Made by a program: the position numbers and the translations under genes
Notes under the pieces: model-generated
What the model was told of the DNA's origin: nothing
Database searches by the model: none
What the model saw: the letters and a program-made list of their open reading frames with translations, nothing else
NCBI RefSeq assembly: GCF_008806595.1
Contig: NZ_VZRB01000015.1
Span: 124,001 to 188,000 of the forward strand
Length of the DNA stretch: 64,000 nt
Origin: Streptomyces luteolifulvus
Lineage (GTDB): Bacteria > Actinomycetota > Actinomycetes > Streptomycetales > Streptomycetaceae
Direction: 5' to 3'
Shown here: piece after piece, positions 35,806 to 43,755 of the stretch
Position numbering within the stretch: the first letter of the stretch is position 1
Layout of the letters: every line of letters starts with the position of its first letter

Positions 35806-37125
35806 ATGCCTGAAGAGACCGAGGGCACCACGAGGATGCCCCCACGCCCGGCTTCACCCGAGCCCACGACCCAGCCAGACCTCCCACCACACCCCGAACC
35901 CCGCCCCGAACCCACCAGCTATGCCCGTGTCTTCGCCGTCCGTGAGTTCCGGGCCGTCTTCCTCGCGCACGCGCTCTCCCTGCTCGGTGTCGTCGTCAGC
36001 GAGATCGCATTGACCGTGCTCGTGTACGGGCTGACCGGCTCGCCCCTGCTGAGTGCGCTGGCCTTCGCGCTCGGGTTTCTGCCCTACCTCGTGGGCGGCA
36101 CGCTGCTGGCCGGGGTCGCCGACCGGTTCCCCGCGCGGCGGGTGCTCGTGGTGTGCGATCTGGTGTGCGCCGGCTGCGCGGCGGGGATGGCGCTGCCCGT
36201 CACCCCCGTCGCCGCGCTGCTCGCGCTGCGGTGCCTGATCGCCGCCGTGTCGCCGGTGTTCACCGGCACCCGGACCGCCACGCTCGTCGACGTCCTGGGC
36301 GAGGGCGACCTCTTCGTGCTCGGACGGTCGCTGCTGCGGATCGTCTCGCAGAGTGCCGTCCTCGTGGGGTTCGGGCTCGGCGGCGTCCTGCTGACCGTCG
36401 TACCGCCGCGCGGGGCGCTCGTGATCACCGTGTGCACGTTCGCGAGCTCCGCGCTGCTGCTGCGCTTCGGCACACGGCGCAGGCCCGCCCGGGCCGGCGG
36501 CGGCTCACTGATGGGGTACTCGCTCGCCGGCACCCGGCAGGTGCTCGGCGACCGCAGGATCCGGGCGCTGCTCCTGCTGCTGTGGGCACCGCCGATGTTC
36601 GTCGTCGCCCCCGAGGCGCTGGCGGCGGCGTACGCGGACGAGATCGGGGTGGGCACGAGCGGCGTGGGACTGCTGATGTGCGCGATGCCCGTCGGGACGA
36701 TCGCGGGCGAGCTGTACGCCGGCTCCGTCCTCACGCCCGCCGCCCGCTCCCGGATCGTCCTGCCGCTCGCGGCCTGTGGGCTGCTGCCGCTGCTGGCCTA
36801 CCCGGCGGCCCCGGGCCTCGGCTGGATCCTGCTCGCGCTGCTGGTCACCGGGCTCACGGGGGCGTACACCCTGGGTCTCGACCGCTGGTTCGTGGACGCC
36901 GTGCCCGAGGAACTGCGGGGCCGGGCCATGACGGTGCACACCGCCGGTCTGATGACGATCCAGGGCGTGGGCATGGCGCTCGCCGGAGTGGCCGCGGAGT
37001 TCGTGCCGGTCGCCGCCGTCGTCGGCGGGGTCGGGGTGCTGGGCACGGTGTGCTGTGCGCTGCTCGCGTGGGAGGTGGCGCGGACCCGACGACCGAAGGG
37101 CGAGACGGGGCTGACCACCATATGA
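35806..37125 (+). CDS. MFS transporter (multidrug-type exporter)
   Basis: 439 aa, about 12 membrane helices, with a 40-residue Pro-rich cytosolic N-terminus (PPHPEPRPEPTS). The MFS loop 2-3 motif reads GVADRFPARRVLVVCD and recurs more weakly in the second half. It fits the H+-antiport exporter class. It is divergent from an ArsR regulator across about 100 bp, with a MarR gene 21 bp downstream. The substrate is unknown. Confidence 0.9.
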   Translation: MPEETEGTTRMPPRPASPEPTTQPDLPPHPEPRPEPTSYARVFAVREFRAVFLAHALSLLGVVVSEIALTVLVYGLTGSPLLSALAFALGFLPYLVGGTLLAGVADRFPARRVLVVCDLVCAGCAAGMALPVTPVAALLALRCLIAAVSPVFTGTRTATLVDVLGEGDLFVLGRSLLRIVSQSAVLVGFGLGGVLLTVVPPRGALVITVCTFASSALLLRFGTRRRPARAGGGSLMGYSLAGTRQVLGDRRIRALLLLLWAPPMFVVAPEALAAAYADEIGVGTSGVGLLMCAMPVGTIAGELYAGSVLTPAARSRIVLPLAACGLLPLLAYPAAPGLGWILLALLVTGLTGAYTLGLDRWFVDAVPEELRGRAMTVHTAGLMTIQGVGMALAGVAAEFVPVAAVVGGVGVLGTVCCALLAWEVARTRRPKGETGLTTI

Positions 37126-37146
37126 CCGGCCGGTAAGGTCGGTGCC

Positions 37147-37656
37147 GTGCCGAAGCCGCTCAGTCTTCCGTTCGATCCCATCGCCCGAGCCGACGAGCTC
37201 TGGAAGCAGCGGTGGGGAAATGCGCCGTCGATGGCCGCGATCACCTCGATCATGCGCGCCCACCAGATCCTGCTCGCCGAGGTCGACGCCGTCGTCAAGC
37301 CGTACGGGCTCACCTTCGCGCGCTACGAGGCGCTGGTGCTGCTCACCTTCTCCAAGGCCGGCCAGCTCACGATGTCGAAGATCGGCGAGCGTCTCATGGT
37401 GCACCCCACGTCCGTGACGAACACCGTGGACCGGCTGGTGAAGTCGGGTCTGGTGGCGAAGCGGCCCAATCCGAACGACGGGCGGGGCACGCTCGCCGTC
37501 ATCACCGACAAGGGCCGCGAGGTGGTCGAGGCGGCCACCCGCGAGCTGATGGCGATGGACTTCGGGCTCGGGGCGTACGACGCCGAGGAGTGCGCGGAGA
37601 TCTTCGCGATGCTCAGGCCGCTCAGGGTGGCCGCGCGCGACTTCGAGGAGAGCTGA
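37147..37656 (+). CDS. MarR family regulator
   Basis: 169 aa. Winged helix at FARYEALVLLTFSKAGQLTMSKIGERLMVHPTSVTNTVDRLVKSGLV and a wing NPNDGRGTLAVITDKG. Start GTG 37147 looks leaderless: -35 CTGACC (37111-37116), 17-bp spacer, -10 TAAGGT (37134-37139), then 7 nt. That promoter lies inside the end of the MFS gene. A small hairpin (37657-37664 with 37673-37680) ends the unit. Confidence 0.9.
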   Translation: MPKPLSLPFDPIARADELWKQRWGNAPSMAAITSIMRAHQILLAEVDAVVKPYGLTFARYEALVLLTFSKAGQLTMSKIGERLMVHPTSVTNTVDRLVKSGLVAKRPNPNDGRGTLAVITDKGREVVEAATRELMAMDFGLGAYDAEECAEIFAMLRPLRVAARDFEES

Positions 37657-37723
37657 CCCCCGGGAGAGCCGACCCGGGGGCCCGTGGCAAGATCTCCCGG
37701 AACGGGTGGTTACGCTCTTACGC

Positions 37724-38056
37724 ATGAAGAAGAGCGTCCTGACCCGCTACCGGGTGATGGCCTACGTCACCGCCGTCATGCTGCTCGTGCTGTGCACCTG
37801 CATGGTGTTCAAGTACGGCTTCGGCAAGGGCGAGGACGTCACCTTCGCCGTCTCCCAGATTCACGGCTTCCTCTACATCGTCTATCTGATCTTCGCCTTC
37901 GACCTCGGCTCCAAGGCCAAGTGGCCGTTCGGCAAGCTGCTGTGGGTGCTGCTCTCCGGGACGATCCCCCTGGCCGCCTTCTTCGTCGAGCGCAAGGTCA
38001 CCCGCTCCGTCGAACCACTGATCGGCGAACCGGCTCCGGCTGTCGCCAAGGCCTGA
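37724..38056 (+). CDS. DUF3817 membrane protein (second copy)
   Basis: 110 aa, three membrane helices (VMAYVTAVMLLVLCTCMVFKY, IHGFLYIVYLIFAFDLGSKAKW, LLWVLLSGTIPLAAFFVERK). It shares HG-x-L-x-I-x-Y, a K-W pair and a VERK-type helix end with the copy at 31700. ATG 37724 is preferred to the start six codons earlier. It sits just upstream of icmA but is separated from it by a terminator. Confidence 0.88.
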   Translation: MKKSVLTRYRVMAYVTAVMLLVLCTCMVFKYGFGKGEDVTFAVSQIHGFLYIVYLIFAFDLGSKAKWPFGKLLWVLLSGTIPLAAFFVERKVTRSVEPLIGEPAPAVAKA

Positions 38057-38058
38057 CG

Positions 38059-38088
38059 AAACCGCCGTACTCACGCGTACGGCGGTTT
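38059..38088 (+). terminator. Rho-independent terminator before icmA
   Basis: A 12-bp perfect stem AAACCGCCGTAC/GTACGGCGGTTT (38059-38070, 38077-38088), loop TCACGC, ending in TTTTCC. It insulates icmA from the DUF3817 gene. Confidence 0.88.
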
Positions 38089-38097
38089 TCCGTCGAC

Positions 38098-38121
38098 AGT
38101 TACTAGGACGTCCTAGTAACT
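38098..38121 (+). promoter_or_regulatory. 24-bp perfect palindromic operator overlapping the icmA promoter
   Basis: The half-site AGTTACTAGGAC is followed directly by its exact complement. It overlaps a candidate -10 TAACTT (38117-38122) whose 18-bp spacer leads back to TCGACA (38093-38098). The icmA ATG begins 8 nt after the palindrome, so the transcript should be leaderless. A bound TetR-type dimer would block transcription directly. Which regulator binds is unknown; the TetR gene at 39867 is the nearest candidate. Confidence 0.88.
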
Positions 38122-38129
38122 TCGATGGT

Positions 38130-39830
38130 ATGGACGCTGACGCCATCGAGGAGGGCCGCCGGCGCTGGCAGGCCCGGTACGACGCCTCGCGCAGGCGCGA
38201 GGGCGACTTCACCACGCTCTCCGGTGATCCCGTGGAACCGGTGTACGGACCGCGGCCGGGGGACACGTACGACGGTTTCGAGCGCATCGGCTGGCCCGGG
38301 GACTACCCCTTCACCCGCGGCCTCTACTCCACCGGCTACCGCGGGCGGACCTGGACCATCCGCCAGTTCGCCGGGTTCGGGAACGCCGAGCAGACCAACG
38401 AGCGCTACAAGATGATCCTCGCCCACGGCGGCGGCGGACTGTCCGTGGCCTTCGACATGCCCACGCTGATGGGCCGGGACTCCGACGACGCCCGCGCATG
38501 CGGTGAGGTCGGGCACTGCGGCGTCGCCGTCGACTCCGCGGCCGACATGGAGATCCTGTTCCAGGACATCCCGCTGGCCGATGTGACGACGTCCATGACC
38601 ATCAGCGGCCCGGCCGTCCCCGTCTTCTGCATGTACCTCGTCGCCGCCGAGCGGCAGGGCGTCGACCCGTCCGTGCTCAACGGCACGCTGCAGACGGACA
38701 TCTTCAAGGAGTACATCGCGCAGAAGGAGTGGCTCTTCCAGCCGGAGCCCCATCTGCGGCTGATCGGCGACCTGATGGAGTACTGCGCGGCCGGCATCCC
38801 CGCCTACAAGCCGCTGTCCGTCTCCGGCTACCACATCCGCGAGGCCGGGGCCACGGCCGCGCAGGAGCTGGCGTACACCCTCGCGGACGGCTTCGGCTAC
38901 GTGGAGCTCGGGCTCTCCCGCGGACTCGACGTGGACGTGTTCGCACCGGGACTGTCCTTCTTCTTCGACGCCCACGTCGATTTCTTCGAGGAGATCGCCA
39001 AGTTCCGTGCGGCGCGCAGGATCTGGGCCCGCTGGATGCGGGACCTCTACGGCGCGAAGAGCGAGAAGGCCCAGTGGCTGCGGTTCCACACGCAGACCGC
39101 CGGCGTCTCGCTGACCGCCCAGCAGCCGTACAACAACGTGGTGCGTACGGCCGTGGAGGCGCTGGCGGCCGTGCTGGGCGGCACCAACTCGCTGCACACC
39201 AACGCCCTGGACGAGACGCTGGCGCTGCCGAGCGAGCAGGCCGCGGAGATCGCCCTGCGGACACAGCAGGTGCTCATGGAGGAGACCGGGGTTGCCAATG
39301 TGGCCGATCCGCTGGGCGGTTCGTGGTACGTCGAGCAGCTGACGGACCGGATCGAGGCGGACGCCGAGCGGATCTTCGAGCAGATCAAGGAGCGGGGCCT
39401 GCGGGCGCATCCCGACGGGCGGCACCCGATCGGACCGGTCACCTCCGGGATCCTGCGCGGGATCGAGGACGGCTGGTTCACGGGCGAGATCGCCGAGTCC
39501 GCGTTCCGGTACCAGCAGGCGCTGGAGAAGGGCGACAAGAAGGTGGTGGGCGTCAACGTCCACACCGGGTCGGTCACCGGAGATCTGGAGATCCTGCGGG
39601 TCAGCCACGAGGTGGAGCGGGAGCAGATCCGGGTGCTGGCCTCGCGCAGGGGTGCGCGGGACGACGCGGCGGTGCGCGACGCGCTGGAGATGATGCTCTC
39701 CGCGGCGCGGGGCGGGGGCAACATGATCGAGCCGATGCTGGAGGCCGTACGGGCCGAGGCGACGCTGGGGGAGATCTGCGGGGTGCTGCGGGAGGAGTGG
39801 GGGGTGTACACGGAGCCCCCCGGATTCTGA
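38130..39830 (+). CDS. icmA: isobutyryl-CoA mutase, large (substrate-binding) subunit
   Basis: 566 aa, the exact length of Streptomyces IcmA. With the small B12-binding subunit IcmB it interconverts isobutyryl-CoA and n-butyryl-CoA using adenosylcobalamin. It lacks the C-terminal B12 domain of one-piece methylmalonyl-CoA mutases. Specificity residues identify it: Phe80 (WTIRQFAGF) and Gln198 (KEYIAQKEW), where methylmalonyl-CoA mutase has Tyr and Arg. The icmB gene is not in the window. ATG 38130 lies 8 nt after a palindromic operator and is probably leaderless. MeaB and PduO enzymes elsewhere in the window would service its cofactor. Confidence 0.96.
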   Translation: MDADAIEEGRRRWQARYDASRRREGDFTTLSGDPVEPVYGPRPGDTYDGFERIGWPGDYPFTRGLYSTGYRGRTWTIRQFAGFGNAEQTNERYKMILAHGGGGLSVAFDMPTLMGRDSDDARACGEVGHCGVAVDSAADMEILFQDIPLADVTTSMTISGPAVPVFCMYLVAAERQGVDPSVLNGTLQTDIFKEYIAQKEWLFQPEPHLRLIGDLMEYCAAGIPAYKPLSVSGYHIREAGATAAQELAYTLADGFGYVELGLSRGLDVDVFAPGLSFFFDAHVDFFEEIAKFRAARRIWARWMRDLYGAKSEKAQWLRFHTQTAGVSLTAQQPYNNVVRTAVEALAAVLGGTNSLHTNALDETLALPSEQAAEIALRTQQVLMEETGVANVADPLGGSWYVEQLTDRIEADAERIFEQIKERGLRAHPDGRHPIGPVTSGILRGIEDGWFTGEIAESAFRYQQALEKGDKKVVGVNVHTGSVTGDLEILRVSHEVEREQIRVLASRRGARDDAAVRDALEMMLSAARGGGNMIEPMLEAVRAEATLGEICGVLREEWGVYTEPPGF

Positions 39831-39866
39831 CCCTGCGGCCCCCGCTCGGGCCGGAAGGCCTCGTCC

Positions 39867-40496
39867 TCACATGCCTGGACGGGCTGACCCGCTCAGCCCC
39901 AGCAGCAGCACCCGGGTGAAATCGCGCACCCAGTCCTCGTCCGCCGGCTCCGCGCTGACGAGGGTTCGGTGCACCACCGCTCCGGCCACGATGTCGAAGA
40001 TGAGGTCGACCGTGCGGGCGGCGTCCTCGGGTCCCGTCTCCGGCGGTAGCTCGCCGCGTTCCTGGGCCCGGGCCCGGCCCGTGTGGACCAGACGTTTCTG
40101 GCGGTCGACGATGGACGCGCGGATACGTTCGCGCAGCGCCTCGTCCCGGGTCGATTCGGCGACCACCGCCATCAGACCGCTCTTCGCCTCCGGGCGGGCC
40201 AGGATCGCCGCGAACCGGAGGACCACGCCCTCGATGTCGGCGGCGAGGGTGCCGCGGTCGGGGAGTTCGAGCTCGTCGAAGAGCTCGGCGACCGCGTCCA
40301 CGACGAGTTCGTTCTTGCCGGCCCAGCGGCGGTAGAGGGTCGTCTTCGCGACCCCGGCGCGGGTCGCCACGTCTCCCAGAGTGAGCTTGGACCAGCCCAG
40401 TTCCACCAGAGCCTCCCGTGTCGCGGCCAGGATCGCGGCGTCCGCGGCGGCGCTGCGCGGACGTCCGGTACGGCTGGCGGGGGTGCGGCTCTGCAT
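39867..40496 (-). CDS. TetR family regulator
   Basis: 209 aa. HTH: AAILAATREALVELGWSKLTLGDVATRAGVAKTTLYRRWAGKNELV. The C-terminal domain matches the TetR_C_11-like class. ATG 40496 is preferred over a start 27 codons upstream. It is convergent with icmA. A 17-bp inverted repeat at 40580-40596 upstream is a likely autoregulatory site; it does not resemble the icmA palindrome. Confidence 0.9.
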   Translation of the reverse strand: MQSRTPASRTGRPRSAAADAAILAATREALVELGWSKLTLGDVATRAGVAKTTLYRRWAGKNELVVDAVAELFDELELPDRGTLAADIEGVVLRFAAILARPEAKSGLMAVVAESTRDEALRERIRASIVDRQKRLVHTGRARAQERGELPPETGPEDAARTVDLIFDIVAGAVVHRTLVSAEPADEDWVRDFTRVLLLGLSGSARPGM

Positions 40497-40579
40497 CCCA
40501 CGACCATAACCGGCCGTTTCTGTGCTGCCGTGAGGGAGATCACCGGGGATCGGTGGTCCGGAGGCATCCTGTGCCATTA

Positions 40580-40596
40580 CGCTACGACTCGTAGCG
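40580..40596. promoter_or_regulatory. probable TetR operator, CGCTACG-ACT-CGTAGCG
   Basis: Two perfect 7-bp arms with a 3-bp centre, 84 bp upstream of the TetR start and 139 bp upstream of the divergent YbbN-type gene. It could control both. Confidence 0.65.
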
Positions 40597-40734
40597 AAAG
40601 CGAGCGACGACCACAGCGGACCATGGCGTGGGGTGGGGACCCGGCGCCGAAACGAGTACCGAACGGGTGTACGACGTATACCCGGCTTTCACCACGCTTT
40701 TCACTCACGCGCGGGAACGGGGGAGGATAGACGC

Positions 40735-41709
40735 ATGCAGCCACGGAACATGTCCATGAGCGGAGTCGTCGACCTCGCCGCGGTGAAGGCGGCCCAGGAG
40801 GCCAAGACGAAGGCGGAGCAGGCACGCGCCGAAGCCGCCCGGCAGGGCGGGGGAGGGGCCGTCTCCCCGGCCGACCTCGTCATCGACGTCGATGAGGCCG
40901 GGTTCGAGCGTGACGTTCTTCAGCGGTCCACCGAGGTGCCCGTCGTCATCGACTTCTGGGCCGAGTGGTGCGAGCCGTGCAAGCAGCTGAGCCCCGTCCT
41001 GGAGCGGCTGGCCCTCGAGTACAACGGGCGCTTCGTCCTCGCCAAGGTCGACGTCGACGCCAATCAGATGCTGATGCAGCAGTTCGGGATCCAGGGGATC
41101 CCGGCCGTCTTCGCGGTGGTGGCCGGCCAGGCCCTGCCGCTCTTCCAGGGGGCCGCCGGCGAGGCCCAGATCCGGCAGACCCTCGACCAGTTGGTGCAGG
41201 TCGCCGAGCAGCGCTTCGGGCTGACCGGTCTGACGGTCGACCCGGACGCCGAGGCGGGCGCCGCCCCGGCCGCCGCGCCGGCACCGGCCGGTCCGTACGA
41301 CGCGCTCCTGGAGGCTGCCGTACAGGCCCTGGACGCGGGGGACTTCGGGGGTGCCGTCCAGGCGTACAAGAACGTGCTGAGCGACGACCCCGGCAACTCC
41401 GAGGCCAGACTGGGTCTTGTCCAGGCCGAGTTGCTCCAGCGCGTGCAGGGCCTGGACCCGCAGCAGGTGCGCAAGGACGCGGCCGAGAAGCCGGGCGACG
41501 CACAGGCGCAGATCGCCGCGGCCGACCTGGATCTGGTGGGCGGCCATGTGGAGGACGCGTTCGGTCGGCTCATCGACACCGTGCGGCGCACGGTGGGTGA
41601 CGACCGGGACACCGTACGCCTGCGGCTGCTGGAGCTCTTCGACGTGGTCGGGGCGGAGGATCCGCGGGTGACGACGGCGCGGCGGGCGCTGGCTCGGGCA
41701 CTGTTCTGA
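40735..41709 (+). CDS. thioredoxin-TPR co-chaperone (YbbN/CnoX-like)
   Basis: 324 aa. Residues about 45-160 form a thioredoxin fold with an intact active site WCEPC (Cys79, Cys82). The remainder forms TPR-like helices (YDALLEAAVQALDAGDFGGAVQAYKNVLSDDPGN and following). E. coli YbbN has lost one of the two active-site Cys; this one keeps both, so it can be a true redox chaperone. ATG 40735 has GGGAGGA 7 nt upstream. It protects proteins from aggregation and over-oxidation by family inference. Confidence 0.93.
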   Translation: MQPRNMSMSGVVDLAAVKAAQEAKTKAEQARAEAARQGGGGAVSPADLVIDVDEAGFERDVLQRSTEVPVVIDFWAEWCEPCKQLSPVLERLALEYNGRFVLAKVDVDANQMLMQQFGIQGIPAVFAVVAGQALPLFQGAAGEAQIRQTLDQLVQVAEQRFGLTGLTVDPDAEAGAAPAAAPAPAGPYDALLEAAVQALDAGDFGGAVQAYKNVLSDDPGNSEARLGLVQAELLQRVQGLDPQQVRKDAAEKPGDAQAQIAAADLDLVGGHVEDAFGRLIDTVRRTVGDDRDTVRLRLLELFDVVGAEDPRVTTARRALARALF

Positions 41710-41791
41710 GCGGGGCGGGAGCCCTGTTCTGAGCGGTTCCTCAACGCCAGGGCGTGTGGTGCCCGAGTGAAAGATTCGCCGAGAGTGGCTG

Positions 41792-41835
41792 ACAGCGGTC
41801 GCGCTTTACCAAATCTTGGTAAACGCGGCCGCTGT
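41792..41835 (+). terminator. large imperfect hairpin after the YbbN-type gene
   Basis: About 20-bp arms (41792-41812 and 41816-41835) with one mismatch and one bulge, loop ATC. The inner part TTTACCA-AATCT-TGGTAAA is itself a perfect palindrome. It probably terminates the upstream gene. Confidence 0.7.
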
Positions 41836-41962
41836 TACTGCGAGTAAATCACGGGCGCTGATCTGTCGGATTACGTCCATTGATCAACAGTTTTGTGCCG
41901 CCCCTATCTGCCACCCAGCGTTGCCGACCGAGACCGGCGGGTCGTGCTTCGGTTATCCGGCC

Positions 41963-41978
41963 GTTACTAGCGAGTAAC
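41963..41978. promoter_or_regulatory. palindrome GTTACT-AGCG-AGTAAC
   Basis: A 16-bp perfect inverted repeat, with a shorter relative TTACT-GCG-AGTAA at 41835-41847. The two are about 130 bp apart. The repeated half-site suggests a dimeric regulator controlling the DUF6230 cluster; no regulator gene lies adjacent. Confidence 0.6.
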
Positions 41979-42359
41979 GAACCCCCTTGTGCGGGCGGCG
42001 AGAATGCACCACGATCGGCGACGCTCGGTCCATTCCCGTACCCCGACAGCCGGTTGGGTCCACGGGAGTCCCTGGGTCCCCACCGAGCAGAGCCGGCGGC
42101 AGTGGCGCCGGCTCTTGGACAGGGGGGTCTTCGCCGTCCGGCGAAGCCTGTCCGGAAAGGTTGTGCGTGATGCGTGTCAGGCGCGACCAGTGGTTGTCGC
42201 TCGGGGGTGATCGCCGGTGATTCGGGCGCGTTTCGCGCCACCGAGCGCGGGCGCTCTCCTTCCCGAGGACGTAGCACTTCTCCCATCCCTGCCCGGCTGA
42301 GCCGTCCAGATCGACAGGGCAGTCGGGGTCAGGAGATGTACGTCCGAGAAGGAGGAAAT

Positions 42360-43001
42360 ATGGAGTCCCAGGTGCGTGGCGGGACCAGATGGAAGCGGTT
42401 CGCTGTGGTCATGGTGCCCACGGCGGCCGCCACGGCAGCGATAGGTGTCGCCCTCGCGCAGGGCGCCCTGGCCGCGTCGTTCAGTGTGTCGGGCCAGTCG
42501 TTCAAGGTGACGGCCAAGGAGCTCAACGGCACGGGCTTCTCGCAGTATGGGGCCCTTGACTCCGGGTACACCCTCGACGGCAAGAAGACGCTTCACCCCG
42601 TCGCGGTGTCGGCGTTCGAGACGGCTCGCATCGAGAAGATGTGCCAGTCGGTCGTCACGCCGAACATCCCGCTGCTGGGTTCCGTCAGCCTCAAGCTGAC
42701 GGCTGGTGACAGCACTGAAGAGGCAAAGCAGGTCCAGGCCAAGGACCTCTACATCGACGTCGAGGACCTTGGCGCGAACGCCGAGTTCACCAACATCGAC
42801 ATCGGTGTGGCGGCCAAGGACCTCAAGGGCGCGAAGATGAAGGGCGGCGGCGAAGCCGCCAACCCCTTCGGTTTCGCCCAGCAGGCCGAGAAGGTCAAGC
42901 TGACCGACGTGGAGCAGACGGCGTGGGCGACCACCGCCGGAACCTTCAAGCTCCCGGGCCTGCACATGTCGCTGCACGCGGGTGTCAAGGAGTGCTACTA
43001 A
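42360..43001 (+). CDS. DUF6230 family secreted or surface protein
   Basis: 213 aa. One N-terminal hydrophobic helix (VVMVPTAAATAAIGVALAQGALAA) acts as a signal peptide or anchor. The remaining domain contains FSVSGQSFKVTAKELNGTGFSQYG and ends with a GTFKLPGLHMSLHAGVKECY motif. It has two or three Cys, likely disulfide-bonded outside the cell. ATG 42360 follows GGAGGA by 4 nt. It is first in a three-gene set with DUF6114 and a Ser-rich protein. Function is unknown. Confidence 0.85.
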   Translation: MESQVRGGTRWKRFAVVMVPTAAATAAIGVALAQGALAASFSVSGQSFKVTAKELNGTGFSQYGALDSGYTLDGKKTLHPVAVSAFETARIEKMCQSVVTPNIPLLGSVSLKLTAGDSTEEAKQVQAKDLYIDVEDLGANAEFTNIDIGVAAKDLKGAKMKGGGEAANPFGFAQQAEKVKLTDVEQTAWATTAGTFKLPGLHMSLHAGVKECY

Positions 43002-43119
43002 GCACTCTTTGACGGGCGGGGGAGCCGGTGGCGCCCCCGCCCGTCCCCTCTGAAGGCCTCACCTTCACAAGCAGTACAACTCTCCACCACAGCAACGCCG
43101 CACCAGGGAGCTGTTTTCC

Positions 43120-43755
43120 ATGAGCGCCGAGACCTCTGCCGCACCCGGTCAGTTCACCCGCCGGAGGCTGCAGTTCCGTGCCTGGCGGGGCACTCGCCCG
43201 TTCTGGGCCGGTCTGTTCGTCCTGCTCGGCGGCTTTCCGATCATGTACTTCCCGTATGCGCACATCAAGCTCGGTCATCTGACGCTGGCCATGTCGACCA
43301 CCGCGGGCGCGGGATCCCTGATCATCGGGGTGCTGCTGGTCGTCCTGGGCATCAGCCTGTGGTTTCAGATGCACATCCGGACCTTCGCGGGTGTCGCGGC
43401 GATCCTGCTGGCGCTGGTGTCCCTCCCCGTCTCCAATTTCGGCGGCTTCATCATCGGCTTCCTGTTCTCGATGATCGGCGGCGCGATGGCCGTGTCGTGG
43501 GCGCCGGGTGTGGAGCCGGAGCCGCAGCCGGCGCAGGAGGACAACACGGTGGCGGGCGGCGCCCCCGAGGGCGCGGTCACCGAGGGCGAGGGTGACAGCC
43601 CTGCCGACGGTGACCCCCAGAGCGAGGGTCCGCTGCTCGGCAAGGACAACGAAGGCCCGCTGCTCCGCAAGGACATCGACCCGGTGGGCGCGTCGAACGA
43701 TCTGTCAGGAACGAGCCCGGCGAACGGGGCGAACGGGAGGCACAGTGCCGGCTGA
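43120..43755 (+). CDS. DUF6114 membrane protein
   Basis: 211 aa. Four membrane helices fill residues about 27-130 (FWAGLFVLLGGFPIMYFPYAH, GAGSLIIGVLLVVLGISLWFQ, GVAAILLALVSLPVSNFGG, FIIGFLFSMIGGAMAVSW). A hydrophilic Glu/Asp/Gly-rich tail contains a repeated EGPLL-G/R-KD block. ATG 43120 starts 118 bp after the DUF6230 stop. The next gene begins 11 bp before its stop. Function is unknown; the partner genes suggest a role at the cell surface. Confidence 0.87.
   Translation: MSAETSAAPGQFTRRRLQFRAWRGTRPFWAGLFVLLGGFPIMYFPYAHIKLGHLTLAMSTTAGAGSLIIGVLLVVLGISLWFQMHIRTFAGVAAILLALVSLPVSNFGGFIIGFLFSMIGGAMAVSWAPGVEPEPQPAQEDNTVAGGAPEGAVTEGEGDSPADGDPQSEGPLLGKDNEGPLLRKDIDPVGASNDLSGTSPANGANGRHSAG

Larger units (their letters stand above)
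41710..42359. other. 650-bp structured non-coding region before the DUF6230 gene
   Basis: No convincing gene. From left to right it holds: a large imperfect hairpin (41792-41835); two related palindromes of the TTACT-N-AGTAA type (41834-41847 and 41963-41978); and three hairpins at 42089-42115 (10-bp arms), 42129-42146 (7-bp arms) and 42225-42239 (6-bp arms). The last three probably lie in the 5' leader of the DUF6230 mRNA. I cannot match them to a known riboswitch. Confidence 0.6.

Noticed and set aside
38098..38121. The palindrome as a terminator of the DUF3817 gene
   Set aside because: A better T-tailed terminator lies at 38059-38088, and the palindrome overlaps the icmA promoter.
41701..41736. 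13-bp direct repeat CTGTTCTGAGCGG at the YbbN-type gene end
   Set aside because: A short local slippage that includes the stop codon; no clear consequence.
42080..42300. Cyclic di-AMP or other known riboswitch in the DUF6230 leader
   Set aside because: Hairpins are present, but I could not find the conserved core motifs; reported only as unassigned structure.
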